64,000 nt of DNA from an uncultured Helicobacter sp. (GCF_937906905.1 NZ_CALERY010000027.1:48393-112392), one strand, 5' to 3'. Shown: positions 27,301 through 36,015, numbered from the stretch's first letter. The notes: generated by a model from the sequence alone, not told the origin. Numbers and translations: made by a program.

Positions 27301-28438
27301 GCGCGATATCGACTTCAAAGTCCAGATCAACGACTATCCAAGCTTCCTGCTAACCAAAGACAAAAAAATTGTGAAAGATTTTGTATTCCGCGGAGAGTAT
27401 GTTGATAATAAACTGCAGGTGCGTAGTGATGATGAGCTTATCAGGCTTGATTTATATGACAATACCACGCTTGCGCGATTTAAAGATCTCGATGTGAGTA
27501 TTGATGGACTACTAGAGAGCAAAATCCCCGCGATTCAAGAGATATTTAGCACCTCGAGTGAGAAAAAGGCGGTATTCACCAGCGATGAGATTCTCTTTGA
27601 AAGTGAGTTTTTACGCGCGAAGCGTCGCTATGAGCGCACGCATAATATCAAGCCAAAAATCATCGCCATTGAAGCACAAAATGTTACAGGATTTTTCAAG
27701 GAAGTTACCATTCCGCTTGATGATTTTAACGCCAAAATCCGCGACGATCGCATAAGTGCAGATGCCACCTATAAAAACGGAATCGCCAATATTGACATTA
27801 TCCATGGCAATACAATCTTTAAAGCTGGAAATTTCAGCGGAGAGTTTTTAAACCGCGTCATCGGAAGGCAAATCGTAGATGGAGGGCTTTTCGAGCTAAG
27901 TGGAATCTACAAAAATGATATATTTAATGGCGATATCAAAATGCAAAGCACCAGCTTCAAAGGCTTTGCAATCGTGCAAAATGTCATTGGGCTTATTGAT
28001 ACAATCCCCTCCCTTGTGATGTTTAGAAGCCCTGGGCTTAGCTCTAAAGGCTATGAAGTCAAAAGCGGCACAATCAAGCTCTCGCTAAATACCCAATATG
28101 TCGGGCTGGAATCTATCCATCTCATTGGCAAATCCATGGACATCGAAGGCAATGGTCTCATCGAGCTTGATACGCAAGAAGTGGATATGGGACTCTCAAT
28201 CTCCACACTCAAAAACCTAAGTGGGATTCTCAATAAAATCCCAATTGTAGGCTATCTGCTCCTTGGCAAAGATGGCAAAGTTACCACACAAGTGAGTCTG
28301 CGCGGCACACTCCAAGACCCCAAAACCCAAATCAGTCTCGCCCAAGATATTCTCAAAACCCCGCTCAATGTCATAAAGCGCGCATTTAAGCCTGTGGATT
28401 TGGTGATTGATGAGATCATAAAAAGCATCGAGCAATAA
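24263..28438 (+). CDS. Very large AsmA/DUF3971-like membrane-anchored protein with disordered insert
   Basis: This 1391-residue protein has an N-terminal signal anchor (ALSAFIILFVTLFVLFGGF), a beta-rich periplasmic region and a C-terminal AsmA-like domain (about 1180-1391), with the pattern GLFELSGIYKNDIFNGDI, IEGNGLIELDTQEVDMGLS and VSLRGTLQDPKTQI seen in DUF3971/AsmA2 proteins that transport lipids between membranes in other bacteria. In the middle, about residues 520-915 are Ser/Pro/Thr/Glu-rich and surely disordered, much of it built from PESS, LDS and STPAPS-like units. The start is weakly supported: no good ribosome site precedes ATG 24263, which overlaps mltG head to head. The helicase start overlaps its stop. 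A role in outer-membrane lipid supply is inference from family. Confidence 0.85.
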   Translation: MRKAPSKKALSAFIILFVTLFVLFGGFRILSNGISIDSLRFADIQVRGLYLKLNNKFILEIKEIDLIKAMSKSSSKQSAKPSAALDFQQINDYVKYALWGLAYFENLRIERIILSDEHVASVIYDGAHYSLSFPKLQATFDVQNEKNAIGLDIKRLRLLDPDMEIAGKIIYSNTNKQASFGLSISPMNSALANALGADGFLDSMDSGAEPMESISSAKDTKAQSTKISSSNTPAPKLFVQGSSDFKRLLLRAKSSQITDLGFVRELITEHASTLLPALDTWLFNALEFKHLTLERASFDITLSEKRFVKTLLENTNLTLTIQSPAYKLHPSLAPFSAQHAKIQVQKAQAMLELEKPALESIDLQGSSLAFSFVDSVPTLSILAHSGALRYTQALQDLLGFYGVKLPIERIMADMKADLAITIPFAQEVHVGFDGRLNADNAVLRAGGLDFTSKSASVAININPKTNTNAIEVWTQNLAYENLFDIDTKTHLNLAEKKLHTSLFVHSLRVSTNPDINQKLIKQPHSTESNPKSSVDSAGDSGLNSAPKPDTSKSSVPESSTPNTPSTKESAKPSQSAHQNPPIQHYAKHPTSREQELGKALIQVFARDLVGGDFADSLEVRTYKPLPTHLAPSDIRQLASMQPFAKPGMLTELAHLVQISNTLASDTANSRAHDTTSMPESISTDSSTSATNPPAPQSTEPGATQQVINLEEILEAPPLHSPNHPESSKPHSPNTPVSKSPALDSPSLESPASTPAPSTPAPSEPQVHSPQVKAPTPPESSPDPATQATATNPTNQDADSKDSTSPESNAPQTPSEPITPLEKPDISLAPTEQTLDLTDSTQAPESTQIDPKDEQADPKQPQEDERDDEIDDTQATLDSAPSTAQDTMQSNTPESAPEKKTHRANGVELDFTKPMSEQEKLEKIIALLKYQDEQKFTYDIFKATQDNLPQIDVDVDFSQNPMRISIPALDVYMQIFENEIQANILNFAKFAPFSPLMQYLGLSSGNANIALKGARDIDFKVQINDYPSFLLTKDKKIVKDFVFRGEYVDNKLQVRSDDELIRLDLYDNTTLARFKDLDVSIDGLLESKIPAIQEIFSTSSEKKAVFTSDEILFESEFLRAKRRYERTHNIKPKIIAIEAQNVTGFFKEVTIPLDDFNAKIRDDRISADATYKNGIANIDIIHGNTIFKAGNFSGEFLNRVIGRQIVDGGLFELSGIYKNDIFNGDIKMQSTSFKGFAIVQNVIGLIDTIPSLVMFRSPGLSSKGYEVKSGTIKLSLNTQYVGLESIHLIGKSMDIEGNGLIELDTQEVDMGLSISTLKNLSGILNKIPIVGYLLLGKDGKVTTQVSLRGTLQDPKTQISLAQDILKTPLNVIKRAFKPVDLVIDEIIKSIEQ
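25860..26960 (+). repeat. Low-complexity Ser/Pro/Thr coding segment dense in AGAATC/GATTCT
   Basis: This part of the large gene encodes a disordered linker and contains about 13 copies of AGAATC or its complement in roughly 1.1 kb by eye, against less than one expected by chance. The copies fall in codon pairs such as GAA-TCT (Glu-Ser) and GAT-TCT (Asp-Ser). Confidence 0.7.
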
Positions 28439-30459
28439 TGCCACTGCATAATCTAAACCAAGAGCAATACGCAGCAGCCACCGCGCCCATGGGGCATAAT
28501 CTCATCATCGCCTCTGCTGGCACTGGGAAAACTTCTACAATCGTGGGGCGCATCGCACATCTGCTAGAAAGCGGCATAGAGGCGCATGAGATTCTCCTAC
28601 TAACCTTTACCAACAAAGCCTCCCAGGAAATGATTGCGCGCGTGGCTAAGCGCTTTGGCGATGTGGCAAAAAAAATCGAATGCGGAACTTTTCACGCAGT
28701 GTGCTATCGGTTTTTAAAAGACAAATATGCCATATCACTAAAGCAGCCAAAAGAGCTAAAAATCCTTTTCAAAAGTATCGCTAAATCGCGCGTATATCAA
28801 AATCTCACTAGCACTCCGCCATATTCTGGGGAGTATTTGTTTGATTTGTATTCGCTGTTTTTAAACTCGCGCAATAGCGAGAGTTTCGAGGAATGGCTAG
28901 GGGCGCGTGGAAGCAGCGATCATAGCCCATATATCGATGTGTATGAGGGGATTTTCGAGGAATACCGCGCACTCAAGCAATCCCATAATTACATGGACTA
29001 CAACGATCTTCTCATTGAATACGCAAATGAAATGCGCCAAACCCCCTGCCCCTACAAAGAAATCCTCTGCGATGAGTATCAAGACACAAACCCCCTGCAA
29101 AATAGCGTAATCCACGCACTAAACCCCAAAAGCCTCTTTTGTGTGGGGGATTATGACCAGAGTATTTATGCCTTTAATGGAGCGGATATCTCGATTATCT
29201 CGAGTTTCCAGCAGGCGTATAAGGATTCTGCAGTTTTCACCCTGCGCAAAAACTACCGCTCCACACGCTATATCCTAGACCTTGCCAATCGTGTGATTGA
29301 AAAAAACGAGCGAATCTACCCCAAAGAGCTTGAAGTCGTCAATACCGATACGCCAATCACACCAAAGCTCTTAGTCTATAATACGCTTTTTGAGCAGTAT
29401 CAAGGCGTAGCACAGAAGATCCTAACCGCCAACCACCCGCTTGATGATATCGCCATAATCTTTCGCAACAACTCCTCTGCTGATGGTTGTGAAGCACTGC
29501 TACGAGAGCTCAATATCCCAACAAAGCGCAAAGGCGGGGTGAGTTTTTTTGATGCCAAAGAAGTCGCACTTATGCTAGATCTCTGCTCGCTGCTTTATAA
29601 CCCAAAAGATATGATGGCTTATATCCATGTCTTGAGCTATGGCGCAGGGATTGGGGATTCTATCGCTAGAGAGCTGTATCAAGGGCTACTTCGGCTAGGT
29701 GGCGGGAATGCCAAGCGCGGATTGCTTATGCCAGATTCTAGTGTCCGCGCATTTGAAAAGCGTGCGAAAAACGCCCAGCAAGGGCTATTTGATGATTTTT
29801 TCATTCTCCAAGATGTTAAGCGGTTTGACACGATCGCGCAAGGGCGCTTCGTAGGGCACCCTATCCTTGCACACCCAAAGCTTAGTGCAGATAGCGTGCG
29901 GTTTTTGAATGAATTTTATGCGATTTTTGAGCGCTATGAGACACACAATAAGCCCCGAGAGCTTATCAATAAGCTAGCGAAAAGCCCGCTATATGAACAT
30001 ATTGTAGAAATCCTATGTGTCAAAAGAGCGCGCAACAAAGATGGCTCGCTCGATCTTGATCGCAAAACCCAGGCTAAGGAAGCTATCCAGCGCAAACTTC
30101 TACTCCTCCAAGACATCGCCAAGCAGTATGAGAATCTAGGGCGATTTTTGAATGCCATGGTGCTAAGTAGCAACGAAAATACGCAAGGCAGCGGTGTAAA
30201 TCTCCTCACAATCCACGCAAGCAAGGGGCTGGAGTTTGGGATTGTGTTTATCATTGATCTTATGCAAGGACGCTTCCCTAATCTCAAGCTTATTGCTAAA
30301 GGCGGTAGCGTGGAGGAAGAGCGCAGGCTGTTTTATGTAGCCATCACGCGCGCCAAAACACAGCTCTATCTCTCCTATGCCAAAAGAGATGAGATAAAAA
30401 ACATCGCTTATGAGCCTTCAATTTTCTTGCATGAGGCAGGGCTTATCAAAAATACCTAG
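28438..30459 (+). CDS. UvrD/Rep-family ATP-dependent DNA helicase
   Basis: A superfamily 1A 3'-5' helicase of 673 residues. Motif I is SAGTGKTST (Walker A, about 27-35), motif Ia is LLLTFTNKASQEM, motif II is DEYQDTN, motif III follows as GDYDQSIYAFNGAD, motif IV region is LRKNYRST, and motifs V/VI are LTIHASKGLEF and RRLFYVAITRAK. All are intact. It is shorter than UvrD (about 720) and nearer in length to Rep. The ATG shares its A with the TAA of the previous gene. Whether it acts in repair or fork restart cannot be told here. Confidence 0.93.
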   Translation: MPLHNLNQEQYAAATAPMGHNLIIASAGTGKTSTIVGRIAHLLESGIEAHEILLLTFTNKASQEMIARVAKRFGDVAKKIECGTFHAVCYRFLKDKYAISLKQPKELKILFKSIAKSRVYQNLTSTPPYSGEYLFDLYSLFLNSRNSESFEEWLGARGSSDHSPYIDVYEGIFEEYRALKQSHNYMDYNDLLIEYANEMRQTPCPYKEILCDEYQDTNPLQNSVIHALNPKSLFCVGDYDQSIYAFNGADISIISSFQQAYKDSAVFTLRKNYRSTRYILDLANRVIEKNERIYPKELEVVNTDTPITPKLLVYNTLFEQYQGVAQKILTANHPLDDIAIIFRNNSSADGCEALLRELNIPTKRKGGVSFFDAKEVALMLDLCSLLYNPKDMMAYIHVLSYGAGIGDSIARELYQGLLRLGGGNAKRGLLMPDSSVRAFEKRAKNAQQGLFDDFFILQDVKRFDTIAQGRFVGHPILAHPKLSADSVRFLNEFYAIFERYETHNKPRELINKLAKSPLYEHIVEILCVKRARNKDGSLDLDRKTQAKEAIQRKLLLLQDIAKQYENLGRFLNAMVLSSNENTQGSGVNLLTIHASKGLEFGIVFIIDLMQGRFPNLKLIAKGGSVEEERRLFYVAITRAKTQLYLSYAKRDEIKNIAYEPSIFLHEAGLIKNT

Positions 30460-30663
30460 CAGAGATTTAGAAGCCTTTGAGTGCATGCCTCTGGGGTCCT
30501 TTTAGCACCAGATTCTAGCCCATAGATTGCCACCGCACCAATCCCCATAGCAGTTTGATGATACTACAAACACTTACACCTAGATACTAAAGACAATAGC
30601 CGACTTGCACGCACAATACAAGAAGCGCAACCCTTATCAAAGGTGCAGAAAAACTAATGCAGC

Positions 30664-31074
30664 TTAAAACTTGCAGCGGTAGATTTCGCCATAAATAATG
30701 TATTCATCGATTTTGTTAGCAGGGTTGTCATTTGCTAGCCCCATTTTGAACTGGTAGTCCGCCCCTAGGTAGCGCGACTCGGTATGCAGCACAAGCACAG
30801 CATTACCGCCGTATTTCGCAGCTTTGTTTCGCAGATCATTCTCTGCACCGCTTATAGCATCAAGCAGCTTCACGCCATAACCTTTGGTATTGATTACACC
30901 TGTGCTCTCGGCAATATAGACGCAATCTTTGAGCGAGGACTTACCTCGATAGATTTGCACACCCAGGGCATCTTTACTTGGGGTGGGGAGCTTGTAGCAG
31001 GCTTGGAGCGCAAAAGCAAGCAACACACTTCCACAAAGCGCGGTGATGATAGGAATGTGGCGGGAGATTCTCAT
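30664..31074 (-). CDS. Small lipoprotein with a DUF4156/RcsF-like domain
   Basis: The 136-residue protein has a signal peptide with lipobox LQAC (C26). The mature part contains a Cys in LKDCVYIAEST, the helix ENDLRNKAAKYGGNAVLVL, and a final Cys in IYRCKF. The helix followed by GGNAVLVL is typical of DUF4156/RcsF-type folds in which buried disulphides form. It lies 86 bases after kdsB on the same strand. A sensor-type role as in RcsF would be speculation. Confidence 0.7.
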   Translation of the reverse strand: MRISRHIPIITALCGSVLLAFALQACYKLPTPSKDALGVQIYRGKSSLKDCVYIAESTGVINTKGYGVKLLDAISGAENDLRNKAAKYGGNAVLVLHTESRYLGADYQFKMGLANDNPANKIDEYIIYGEIYRCKF

Positions 31075-31160
31075 ACATATCCTTAATAATACAAATTTAC
31101 GCAGCCAGCCATGCAGCTACCATGCGGTTTGTGCGAAAGTCGCATAAGCTGCAGCAAATA

Positions 31161-31910
31161 CTATTCCCCAAATGCCCTGGCGCTAAATTTCTCAAGTGCT
31201 TTTTGTAAATCCTCTGGTGTGTCAATCCCTATGCTCTGCGTCTCCACAAGCACCATAGCAATGCGCTTGCCATAGTAAAGTGCGCGCAGCTGCTCTAGCT
31301 TCTCTCTATGCTCTAGGGGGGAGTGCTCCCTAGACTGCGGCAGGGCGCAAAACTCTCTCAAACTCTCCATACTATATCCATACACGCCCAAATGCCCCAG
31401 ATAGCTAGAATCCATTTTGCTATCATCTGTGCTGCCATCGCGATCATAAGGGATAATGGAGCGCGAGAAATACAGCGCATTCCCACTAGAATCCACCACG
31501 ACTTTCACGACATTTGGATTAAGGGCTTGGGTCTGCGTGATAGGCGTGGCACAGCTTGCCATAAACGCACCTTGCGCCATTTTGCCCTGCAATGCCTGCA
31601 CAATCTCTGGCTCTAAAAACGGCTCATCAGCTTGGAGGTTGATGATAATCTCACTGCTAGGAAGCCCTAGCTTTTTTGCCGCTTCATAGCATCTATCTGT
31701 GCCGCTTTGATGATCTTTGCTAGTAAGGATAGCGCGGATTTTGTGGCTTTTGCATAGCTCTAGCACGCTTATATCATCGCACGCTACGCATACTTCATCG
31801 ACTTTGGCGGCGTTTTTCGCACTTGCTACCACCATTGGCAGCCCAAAAATATCTGCTAGAATCTTATTAGGAAAGCGGGTGGAAGCAAGGCGCGCTGGGA
31901 TTATGACCAT
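31161..31910 (-). CDS. kdsB: 3-deoxy-manno-octulosonate cytidylyltransferase
   Basis: KdsB makes CMP-Kdo for the inner core of lipopolysaccharide. At 249 residues it is of normal length. The family start IIPARLASTRFPNKILADIFGLPMV is present, as are the CTP-binding LTSKDHQSGTDRCYEA, the metal-binding NLQADEPFLEPE, HLGVYGYS, and the late ETQSIGIDTPEDL. It is transcribed away from ndk from a shared promoter region. Confidence 0.97.
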   Translation of the reverse strand: MVIIPARLASTRFPNKILADIFGLPMVVASAKNAAKVDEVCVACDDISVLELCKSHKIRAILTSKDHQSGTDRCYEAAKKLGLPSSEIIINLQADEPFLEPEIVQALQGKMAQGAFMASCATPITQTQALNPNVVKVVVDSSGNALYFSRSIIPYDRDGSTDDSKMDSSYLGHLGVYGYSMESLREFCALPQSREHSPLEHREKLEQLRALYYGKRIAMVLVETQSIGIDTPEDLQKALEKFSARAFGE

Positions 31911-31949
31911 AGATTCTCCTTGAGATTAGCTAACACATCAAAGCCGCGC

Positions 31950-31955
31950 ATTATA
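31950..31955 (-). promoter_or_regulatory. -10 box for kdsB
   Basis: The minus strand reads GATATAATGCG, with TATAAT here, about 40 bases before the kdsB start. Confidence 0.55.
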
Positions 31956-31971
31956 TCGCAAGCCTAGCGCG

Positions 31972-31999
31972 ATTATTATTTAAGTAATTATTATTTAAG
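31972..31999. repeat. Tandem ATTATTATTTAAG repeats between divergent kdsB and ndk promoters
   Basis: Two exact 13-base copies start at 31972 and 31987, a spacing of 15 bases. They lie just upstream of both -10 boxes. They could be an AT-rich promoter-upstream element or an operator for a regulator; the TTATTATT content recalls Helicobacter Fur-type sites but is not a clear palindrome. Confidence 0.5.
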
Positions 32000-32010
32000 C
32001 ATTAGGGGCT

Positions 32011-32016
32011 TATAAT
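32011..32016 (+). promoter_or_regulatory. -10 box for ndk
   Basis: TATAAT preceded by an AT-rich stretch with two direct repeats, 45 bases before the ndk start. Confidence 0.6.
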
Positions 32017-32060
32017 CGCAAATTCTATTTACTACATTTGACTTATGCTAAGGAGAAGTT

Positions 32061-32477
32061 ATGGCAGAAAAGACCCTTTCTATCATCAAGCCAGATGCCG
32101 TGCAAAAGGGCGTGATCGGCAAAATCATCGATCGCTTTGAGAGCAATGGCTTAAGAATTGCCGCGATGAAAAAGCTCCAGCTCTCTAAATGCGATGCGCA
32201 GGCGTTTTATGCGATCCACAAAGACCGCCCATTTTTCAACGATCTTGTGGAGTTTATGGTAAGTGGTCCGGTGGTTGTAATGGTGCTAGAAGGAGACAAT
32301 GCCGTAGCTAAAAATCGCGACTTAATGGGTGCTACAAACCCCAAGGAAGCCAAGCCCGGCACGATTCGTGCAGATTTTGCCCAAAGTATTGATGCAAACG
32401 CTGTGCATGGCAGCGATAGCCTAGAAAATGCGCGCAATGAAATCGCTTTCTTTTTCGCTGCTAAAGAGATTTGCTAG
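32061..32477 (+). CDS. ndk: Nucleoside diphosphate kinase
   Basis: Ndk transfers the gamma phosphate between nucleoside triphosphates and diphosphates through a phosphohistidine. The 138-residue protein is complete: TLSIIKPDAVQKGVIG at the start, the active-site histidine H116 in NAVHGSDS, and GATNPKEAKPGTIR. AAGGAG precedes the start. It heads a run through rpmF, plsX and fabH that is conserved in H. pylori. Confidence 0.98.
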   Translation: MAEKTLSIIKPDAVQKGVIGKIIDRFESNGLRIAAMKKLQLSKCDAQAFYAIHKDRPFFNDLVEFMVSGPVVVMVLEGDNAVAKNRDLMGATNPKEAKPGTIRADFAQSIDANAVHGSDSLENARNEIAFFFAAKEIC

Positions 32478-32494
32478 AGCTATCTAAATCTAGC

Positions 32495-32875
32495 ATGCAG
32501 ATCCAAACGCGCAAAATATCCTCCGCACCAAAAGCGTTTGAAGTCTGTGCGCATGGGCTACGCCTAAAGGGTGAGCTCTATGCCAAAGAGCGCGGGCTAT
32601 TTTGCCTAGAGGCGAGGCTAGAGGGGGAAATCGAGCTTATCTGCGATAGGAGCGGAGAGGCATTTATGCAAGCCATTGATGAGGCGTTGGTTTTGTATAT
32701 TTCAGATGGATTCTGGGATACACAAAGCCAACGCTTTGAGGCATTTGATGTGATCGAATGTTTTGATGGCTTTATCGATTTGGATTCTATTCTGCAAAGC
32801 GAGATAGAGTCCATAAAACTTGATTACCACTACAAAGGAGAATATCATGGCAGTGCCAAAGAGACGAGTCAGTAA
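32495..32875 (+). CDS. DUF177/YceD-like protein upstream of rpmF
   Basis: The small acidic protein of about 126 residues lies between ndk and rpmF, the place where a YceD/DUF177 gene is found in very many bacteria. The segment EGEIELICDRSGEAF resembles the one conserved Cys region of that family. The start is uncertain: ATG 32495 begins a natural-looking N-terminus (MQIQTRKISS) but lacks a ribosome site; a TTG at 32471 overlaps ndk. Its end overlaps the start of rpmF by 29 bases, which suggests coupling. In other bacteria it affects 23S rRNA maturation; that is not shown here. Confidence 0.75.
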   Translation: MQIQTRKISSAPKAFEVCAHGLRLKGELYAKERGLFCLEARLEGEIELICDRSGEAFMQAIDEALVLYISDGFWDTQSQRFEAFDVIECFDGFIDLDSILQSEIESIKLDYHYKGEYHGSAKETSQ

Positions 32876-32996
32876 AACACGAGCAGCAAAGCGCAGGACT
32901 CACTACAAAATCACGCTAGCAAAGCCTATCAAAGACAAAGACGGCAGCTGGAAGTTGCCACATCATATCAACAAGTTTAGCGGCTCATACAAGTAA
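32847..32996 (+). CDS. rpmF: 50S ribosomal protein L32
   Basis: A 49-residue basic protein, MAVPKRRVSKTRAAKRRTHY at the start and ending in HHINKFSGSYK, is plainly bacterial L32. The zinc-binding cysteines found in some L32 forms are absent, as in other epsilonproteobacteria. AAAGGAG precedes the ATG. It lies inside the ndk-fabH run, 29 bases overlapping the previous gene, and plsX begins 106 bases later. Confidence 0.96.
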   Translation: MAVPKRRVSKTRAAKRRTHYKITLAKPIKDKDGSWKLPHHINKFSGSYK

Positions 32997-33102
32997 ATCT
33001 ACAAAACTCAAAAGACTTCGATTTGCAAGAATTTGATTTAGGGATAGCCCTAAACCCTACCCCAAAGCTCATCGAGGTCGCATTCAAAGCCAAGGAGCAG
33101 AT

Positions 33103-34161
33103 ATGTGGAAAATAGCTGTTGATGTGATGGGTGCAGATCATGGGGTCGCTCCTATCGTAGAGGGCGCACTCCAAGCCGCAAAATCACACAAATCTCACGG
33201 CTGCCCAGCATGCAAAATCCTGCTCGTGGGTGATGAGAAACAGATTGCCCCAGTGCTCGATCAAAGCCCTATCGCACGAGAGCTGCAGCATATCCAATCT
33301 TCCCAGAATCTGCAAGAGAGTATTATAGAGGTTGTGCATTGTAGTGACTATATCCGTATGGAAGAAAGCGCCACAGATGCTCTAAAACGCAAAGAGTCTT
33401 CAATCTACATTGCCACAGAGCTGGTGCGCGAGGGTAGAGCTGACGCACTCGTATCTCCAGGACATAGTGGCTCGACAATGAGTCTAGCCACACTTCGACT
33501 CGGGAGGATTGCTGGTGTCTCTCGCCCTGCAATTTGCACGCTCATGCCCACAATCACCGACAAACCAAGTATGATTTTAGACGCTGGGGCAAACACCGAC
33601 TGCAAGCCAGAATACCTAGTAGAGTTTGCAATAATGGGCTATGAATACGCGCGCAGTGTAATGGGCTATGATGACAATGCTATCCGCGTAGGGCTCTTAG
33701 CAAATGGCGAGGAAGAATCCAAAGGCAACGAGCTGACAAAAGCCGCCTTTACTTTGCTTAGGGACTATCCGTTTTTCAAAGGCAATGTCGAAGGTAACGA
33801 TATTTTTAATGGCAGTGTTGATGTCATCGTGTGCGATGGCTTTAGTGGGAATCTCGTGCTAAAAGCTAGCGAGGGCGTGGCAAGCTCCATTAGCCATATC
33901 TTAAAGCAAGAGATTAAGTCATCTCCCTTGCGCCTGCTAGGTGGGCTACTCCTTAAAGGCGCATTTGCCAACCTTAAGAAAAAGATCGATTACGCGGAAT
34001 ACGGCGGCGCACCACTGCTTGGTGTGAAACAAGTAGCAATCATTAGCCACGGCAAGTCCAATGCCCGCGCCATAGAAAACGCCGTATATCAAGCACTTCG
34101 AGCTTGTGAAGCCAAAGTGTGCGAGCACATCGCCCAAGCGTTTGCTAGCACAAAGGGGTAG
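33103..34161 (+). CDS. plsX: Phosphate acyltransferase PlsX
   Basis: PlsX converts acyl-ACP to acyl-phosphate for phospholipid synthesis on the inner face of the membrane. The 352-residue protein begins with the typical IAVDVMGADHGVAPIVEGAL and has SPGHSGSTMSLA, ILDAGANTDCKPEYL, NGEEESKGNEL and VCDGFSGNLVLKASEG. fabH follows after two bases, forming the common plsX-fabH pair, so it is likely co-expressed with the start of fatty acid synthesis. Confidence 0.97.
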   Translation: MWKIAVDVMGADHGVAPIVEGALQAAKSHKSHGCPACKILLVGDEKQIAPVLDQSPIARELQHIQSSQNLQESIIEVVHCSDYIRMEESATDALKRKESSIYIATELVREGRADALVSPGHSGSTMSLATLRLGRIAGVSRPAICTLMPTITDKPSMILDAGANTDCKPEYLVEFAIMGYEYARSVMGYDDNAIRVGLLANGEEESKGNELTKAAFTLLRDYPFFKGNVEGNDIFNGSVDVIVCDGFSGNLVLKASEGVASSISHILKQEIKSSPLRLLGGLLLKGAFANLKKKIDYAEYGGAPLLGVKQVAIISHGKSNARAIENAVYQALRACEAKVCEHIAQAFASTKG

Positions 34162-34163
34162 AG

Positions 34164-35162
34164 ATGTATTATGCTGCTATGCGCTCCATCGCCTCCTATG
34201 TCCCTACGCGCTGTGTCCCAAACGCAGAGTTTGAAAGCACGCTTGATACAAGCGATGAGTGGATTACCAAGCGCACTGGAATCAAAACACGCTATTTTGC
34301 CAGCGACGATCAAAGCGGTAGCGATCTGGGCGTGGAAGCAGCACACCTAGCACTCTCAAGAGCCAACCTTACCCCCAAAGACATTGATTTAGTCGTCTGT
34401 GCCACACTAAGCCCAGATTTCCTGGCTATGCCTAGCAATGCCTGCCTTATCAGTGCTAAGCTTGGGATCACTGATGTCCCAGCATTTGATATCACGGCAG
34501 CTTGCACAGGCTTCATTTATCTCCTAAGCGTGGCAAAAAGCTTTGTAGAATCTGGCGCATACCACAATGTGCTCATCGTAGGTGCAGAAAAAATCAGCAG
34601 TGTTTTAGATTTTAGTGATCGCGGGACCTGCGTGCTTTTTGGTGATGGTGCTGGAGCAGCAGTGATCTCGCGCACAGATAACCCAAAAGAAGCAATCCTC
34701 GATGTGCATATTAGTGCTAATGGTGCATATAGCGACTTACTCATGACTCCACAAGCCAAAATCCAAAGCACACAAAAAGGTGAAATACAAGGCGGCAAGC
34801 TCCAAATGAAAGGCAATGAAGTCTTCAAGCATGCTGTGCGCACGCTCACTGCTGATGTGGAGCATATTTTACAGCGGAATAACCTTAGCACAGATTCTAT
34901 CGACCTTTTCATTCCTCACCAGGCAAATCTGCGTATCATCAATGCCGTTGGGGAGCAGCTCGGTTTAGGTAGTGAGAAGATTATTCTAACTGTGCAAAAA
35001 TACGGCAACACTTCTGCTGCTAGTATCCCTATGGCTATTGATGAAGCCTATAAAACTAAGCGACTTAAAAAGGGGGATCTTATGCTGCTTGATGCCTTTG
35101 GCGGGGGCTTTACTTGGGGGTCTGCGCTTGTGTATTTTGGCGGCACACCCTACAATGGATAA
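34164..35162 (+). CDS. fabH: Beta-ketoacyl-ACP synthase III
   Basis: FabH condenses acetyl-CoA with malonyl-ACP to start fatty acid chains. The catalytic triad is visible: C114 in DITAACTGF, H in LFIPHQANLRI (about 250) and N in KYGNTSAASIP (about 280). The C-terminal GGGFTWGSAL is normal. Length 332. It directly follows plsX and overlaps the next gene by eight bases. Confidence 0.97.
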   Translation: MYYAAMRSIASYVPTRCVPNAEFESTLDTSDEWITKRTGIKTRYFASDDQSGSDLGVEAAHLALSRANLTPKDIDLVVCATLSPDFLAMPSNACLISAKLGITDVPAFDITAACTGFIYLLSVAKSFVESGAYHNVLIVGAEKISSVLDFSDRGTCVLFGDGAGAAVISRTDNPKEAILDVHISANGAYSDLLMTPQAKIQSTQKGEIQGGKLQMKGNEVFKHAVRTLTADVEHILQRNNLSTDSIDLFIPHQANLRIINAVGEQLGLGSEKIILTVQKYGNTSAASIPMAIDEAYKTKRLKKGDLMLLDAFGGGFTWGSALVYFGGTPYNG

Positions 35163-35919
35163 ACACGCTTGGGATAAGCACGCGCAAAATACACAAGAAA
35201 GAGATAGGCAGGCGCGTATTGCTAACAATCTCTCTTGTGTTATGCGCCAAATACAAGTCGCCGCGCAAGCATATCAAACAAAAACAGGTATTGCGGAACA
35301 TAGAGTCAAGCTTATTGCAGTAAGCAAATATCAAGATGTAGATTCTATGCGCGCGCTCCATTTAGCTGGGCAATGTGCCTTTGGCGAAAACAAGGTGCAA
35401 GACTTGCGCCAAAAAGTGGGCGAATTTGCTGTGATAGCCCCTGCAAAGCCCATTGAGTGGCATTTCATCGGCACACTCCAGCGCAACAAAATCAATGCCC
35501 TCCTAGCACTAAGCCCCACCCTAATCCACTCTATCGACTCCCTAGAGCTTGCCCTAGCACTTGATGAGCGCTGCGGAAAGCTCGGTAGAATCCAGCGCGT
35601 TTTGCTGCAAGTAAATAGCGCCAACGAGCCTAGCAAACATGGATTCTCGCCAGAATCCACCCTAGAAGCATTTGCGCGCATTAGCTCCCAAGCGCGAAAT
35701 CTCCAAATCTGCGGGCTTATGACTATTGGTGCGCATACACAAGATATCGCCAGAATCCAAGAAAGCTTCCAAAAGACAAAAGAGCTCTATGATTGTATGA
35801 AAGCCCAATCATCTCACATCAACACGCTCTCCATGGGTATGAGCGGGGATTTTGCCTATGCCATTAGCCAAGGTGCGACTATGGTGCGCATTGGCTCGGC
35901 ACTTTTTACCACGCATTAG
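35155..35919 (+). CDS. yggS: YggS-type pyridoxal-phosphate homeostasis protein
   Basis: These PLP-binding, alanine-racemase-fold proteins keep free PLP and some amino acid pools in balance. The PLP lysine lies in VKLIAVSKYQDVDSM, and FGENKVQDLRQK, WHFIGTLQRNK, IHSIDSLELA and LSMGMSGDFAYAI are all standard. I start it at ATG 35155, which overlaps the fabH stop by eight bases, giving 254 residues; the longer frame would extend far into fabH. Its ribosome site is weak, so it may depend on coupling to fabH. Confidence 0.92.
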   Translation: MDKHAWDKHAQNTQERDRQARIANNLSCVMRQIQVAAQAYQTKTGIAEHRVKLIAVSKYQDVDSMRALHLAGQCAFGENKVQDLRQKVGEFAVIAPAKPIEWHFIGTLQRNKINALLALSPTLIHSIDSLELALALDERCGKLGRIQRVLLQVNSANEPSKHGFSPESTLEAFARISSQARNLQICGLMTIGAHTQDIARIQESFQKTKELYDCMKAQSSHINTLSMGMSGDFAYAISQGATMVRIGSALFTTH

Positions 35920-35977
35920 CAAGCACAGCACCATGATCTCAAAGCAGAATCTAAGCATTATTTTAGTGATTTTAAAG

Positions 35978-35983
35978 TATATT
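35978..35983 (+). promoter_or_regulatory. Candidate -10 box for argF
   Basis: TATATT lies 33 bases before the argF start in an AT-rich gap of 96 bases. Confidence 0.4.
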
Positions 35984-36015
35984 CGCTCTTTATTACTCGC
36001 TTCAAGGACTCGTAT

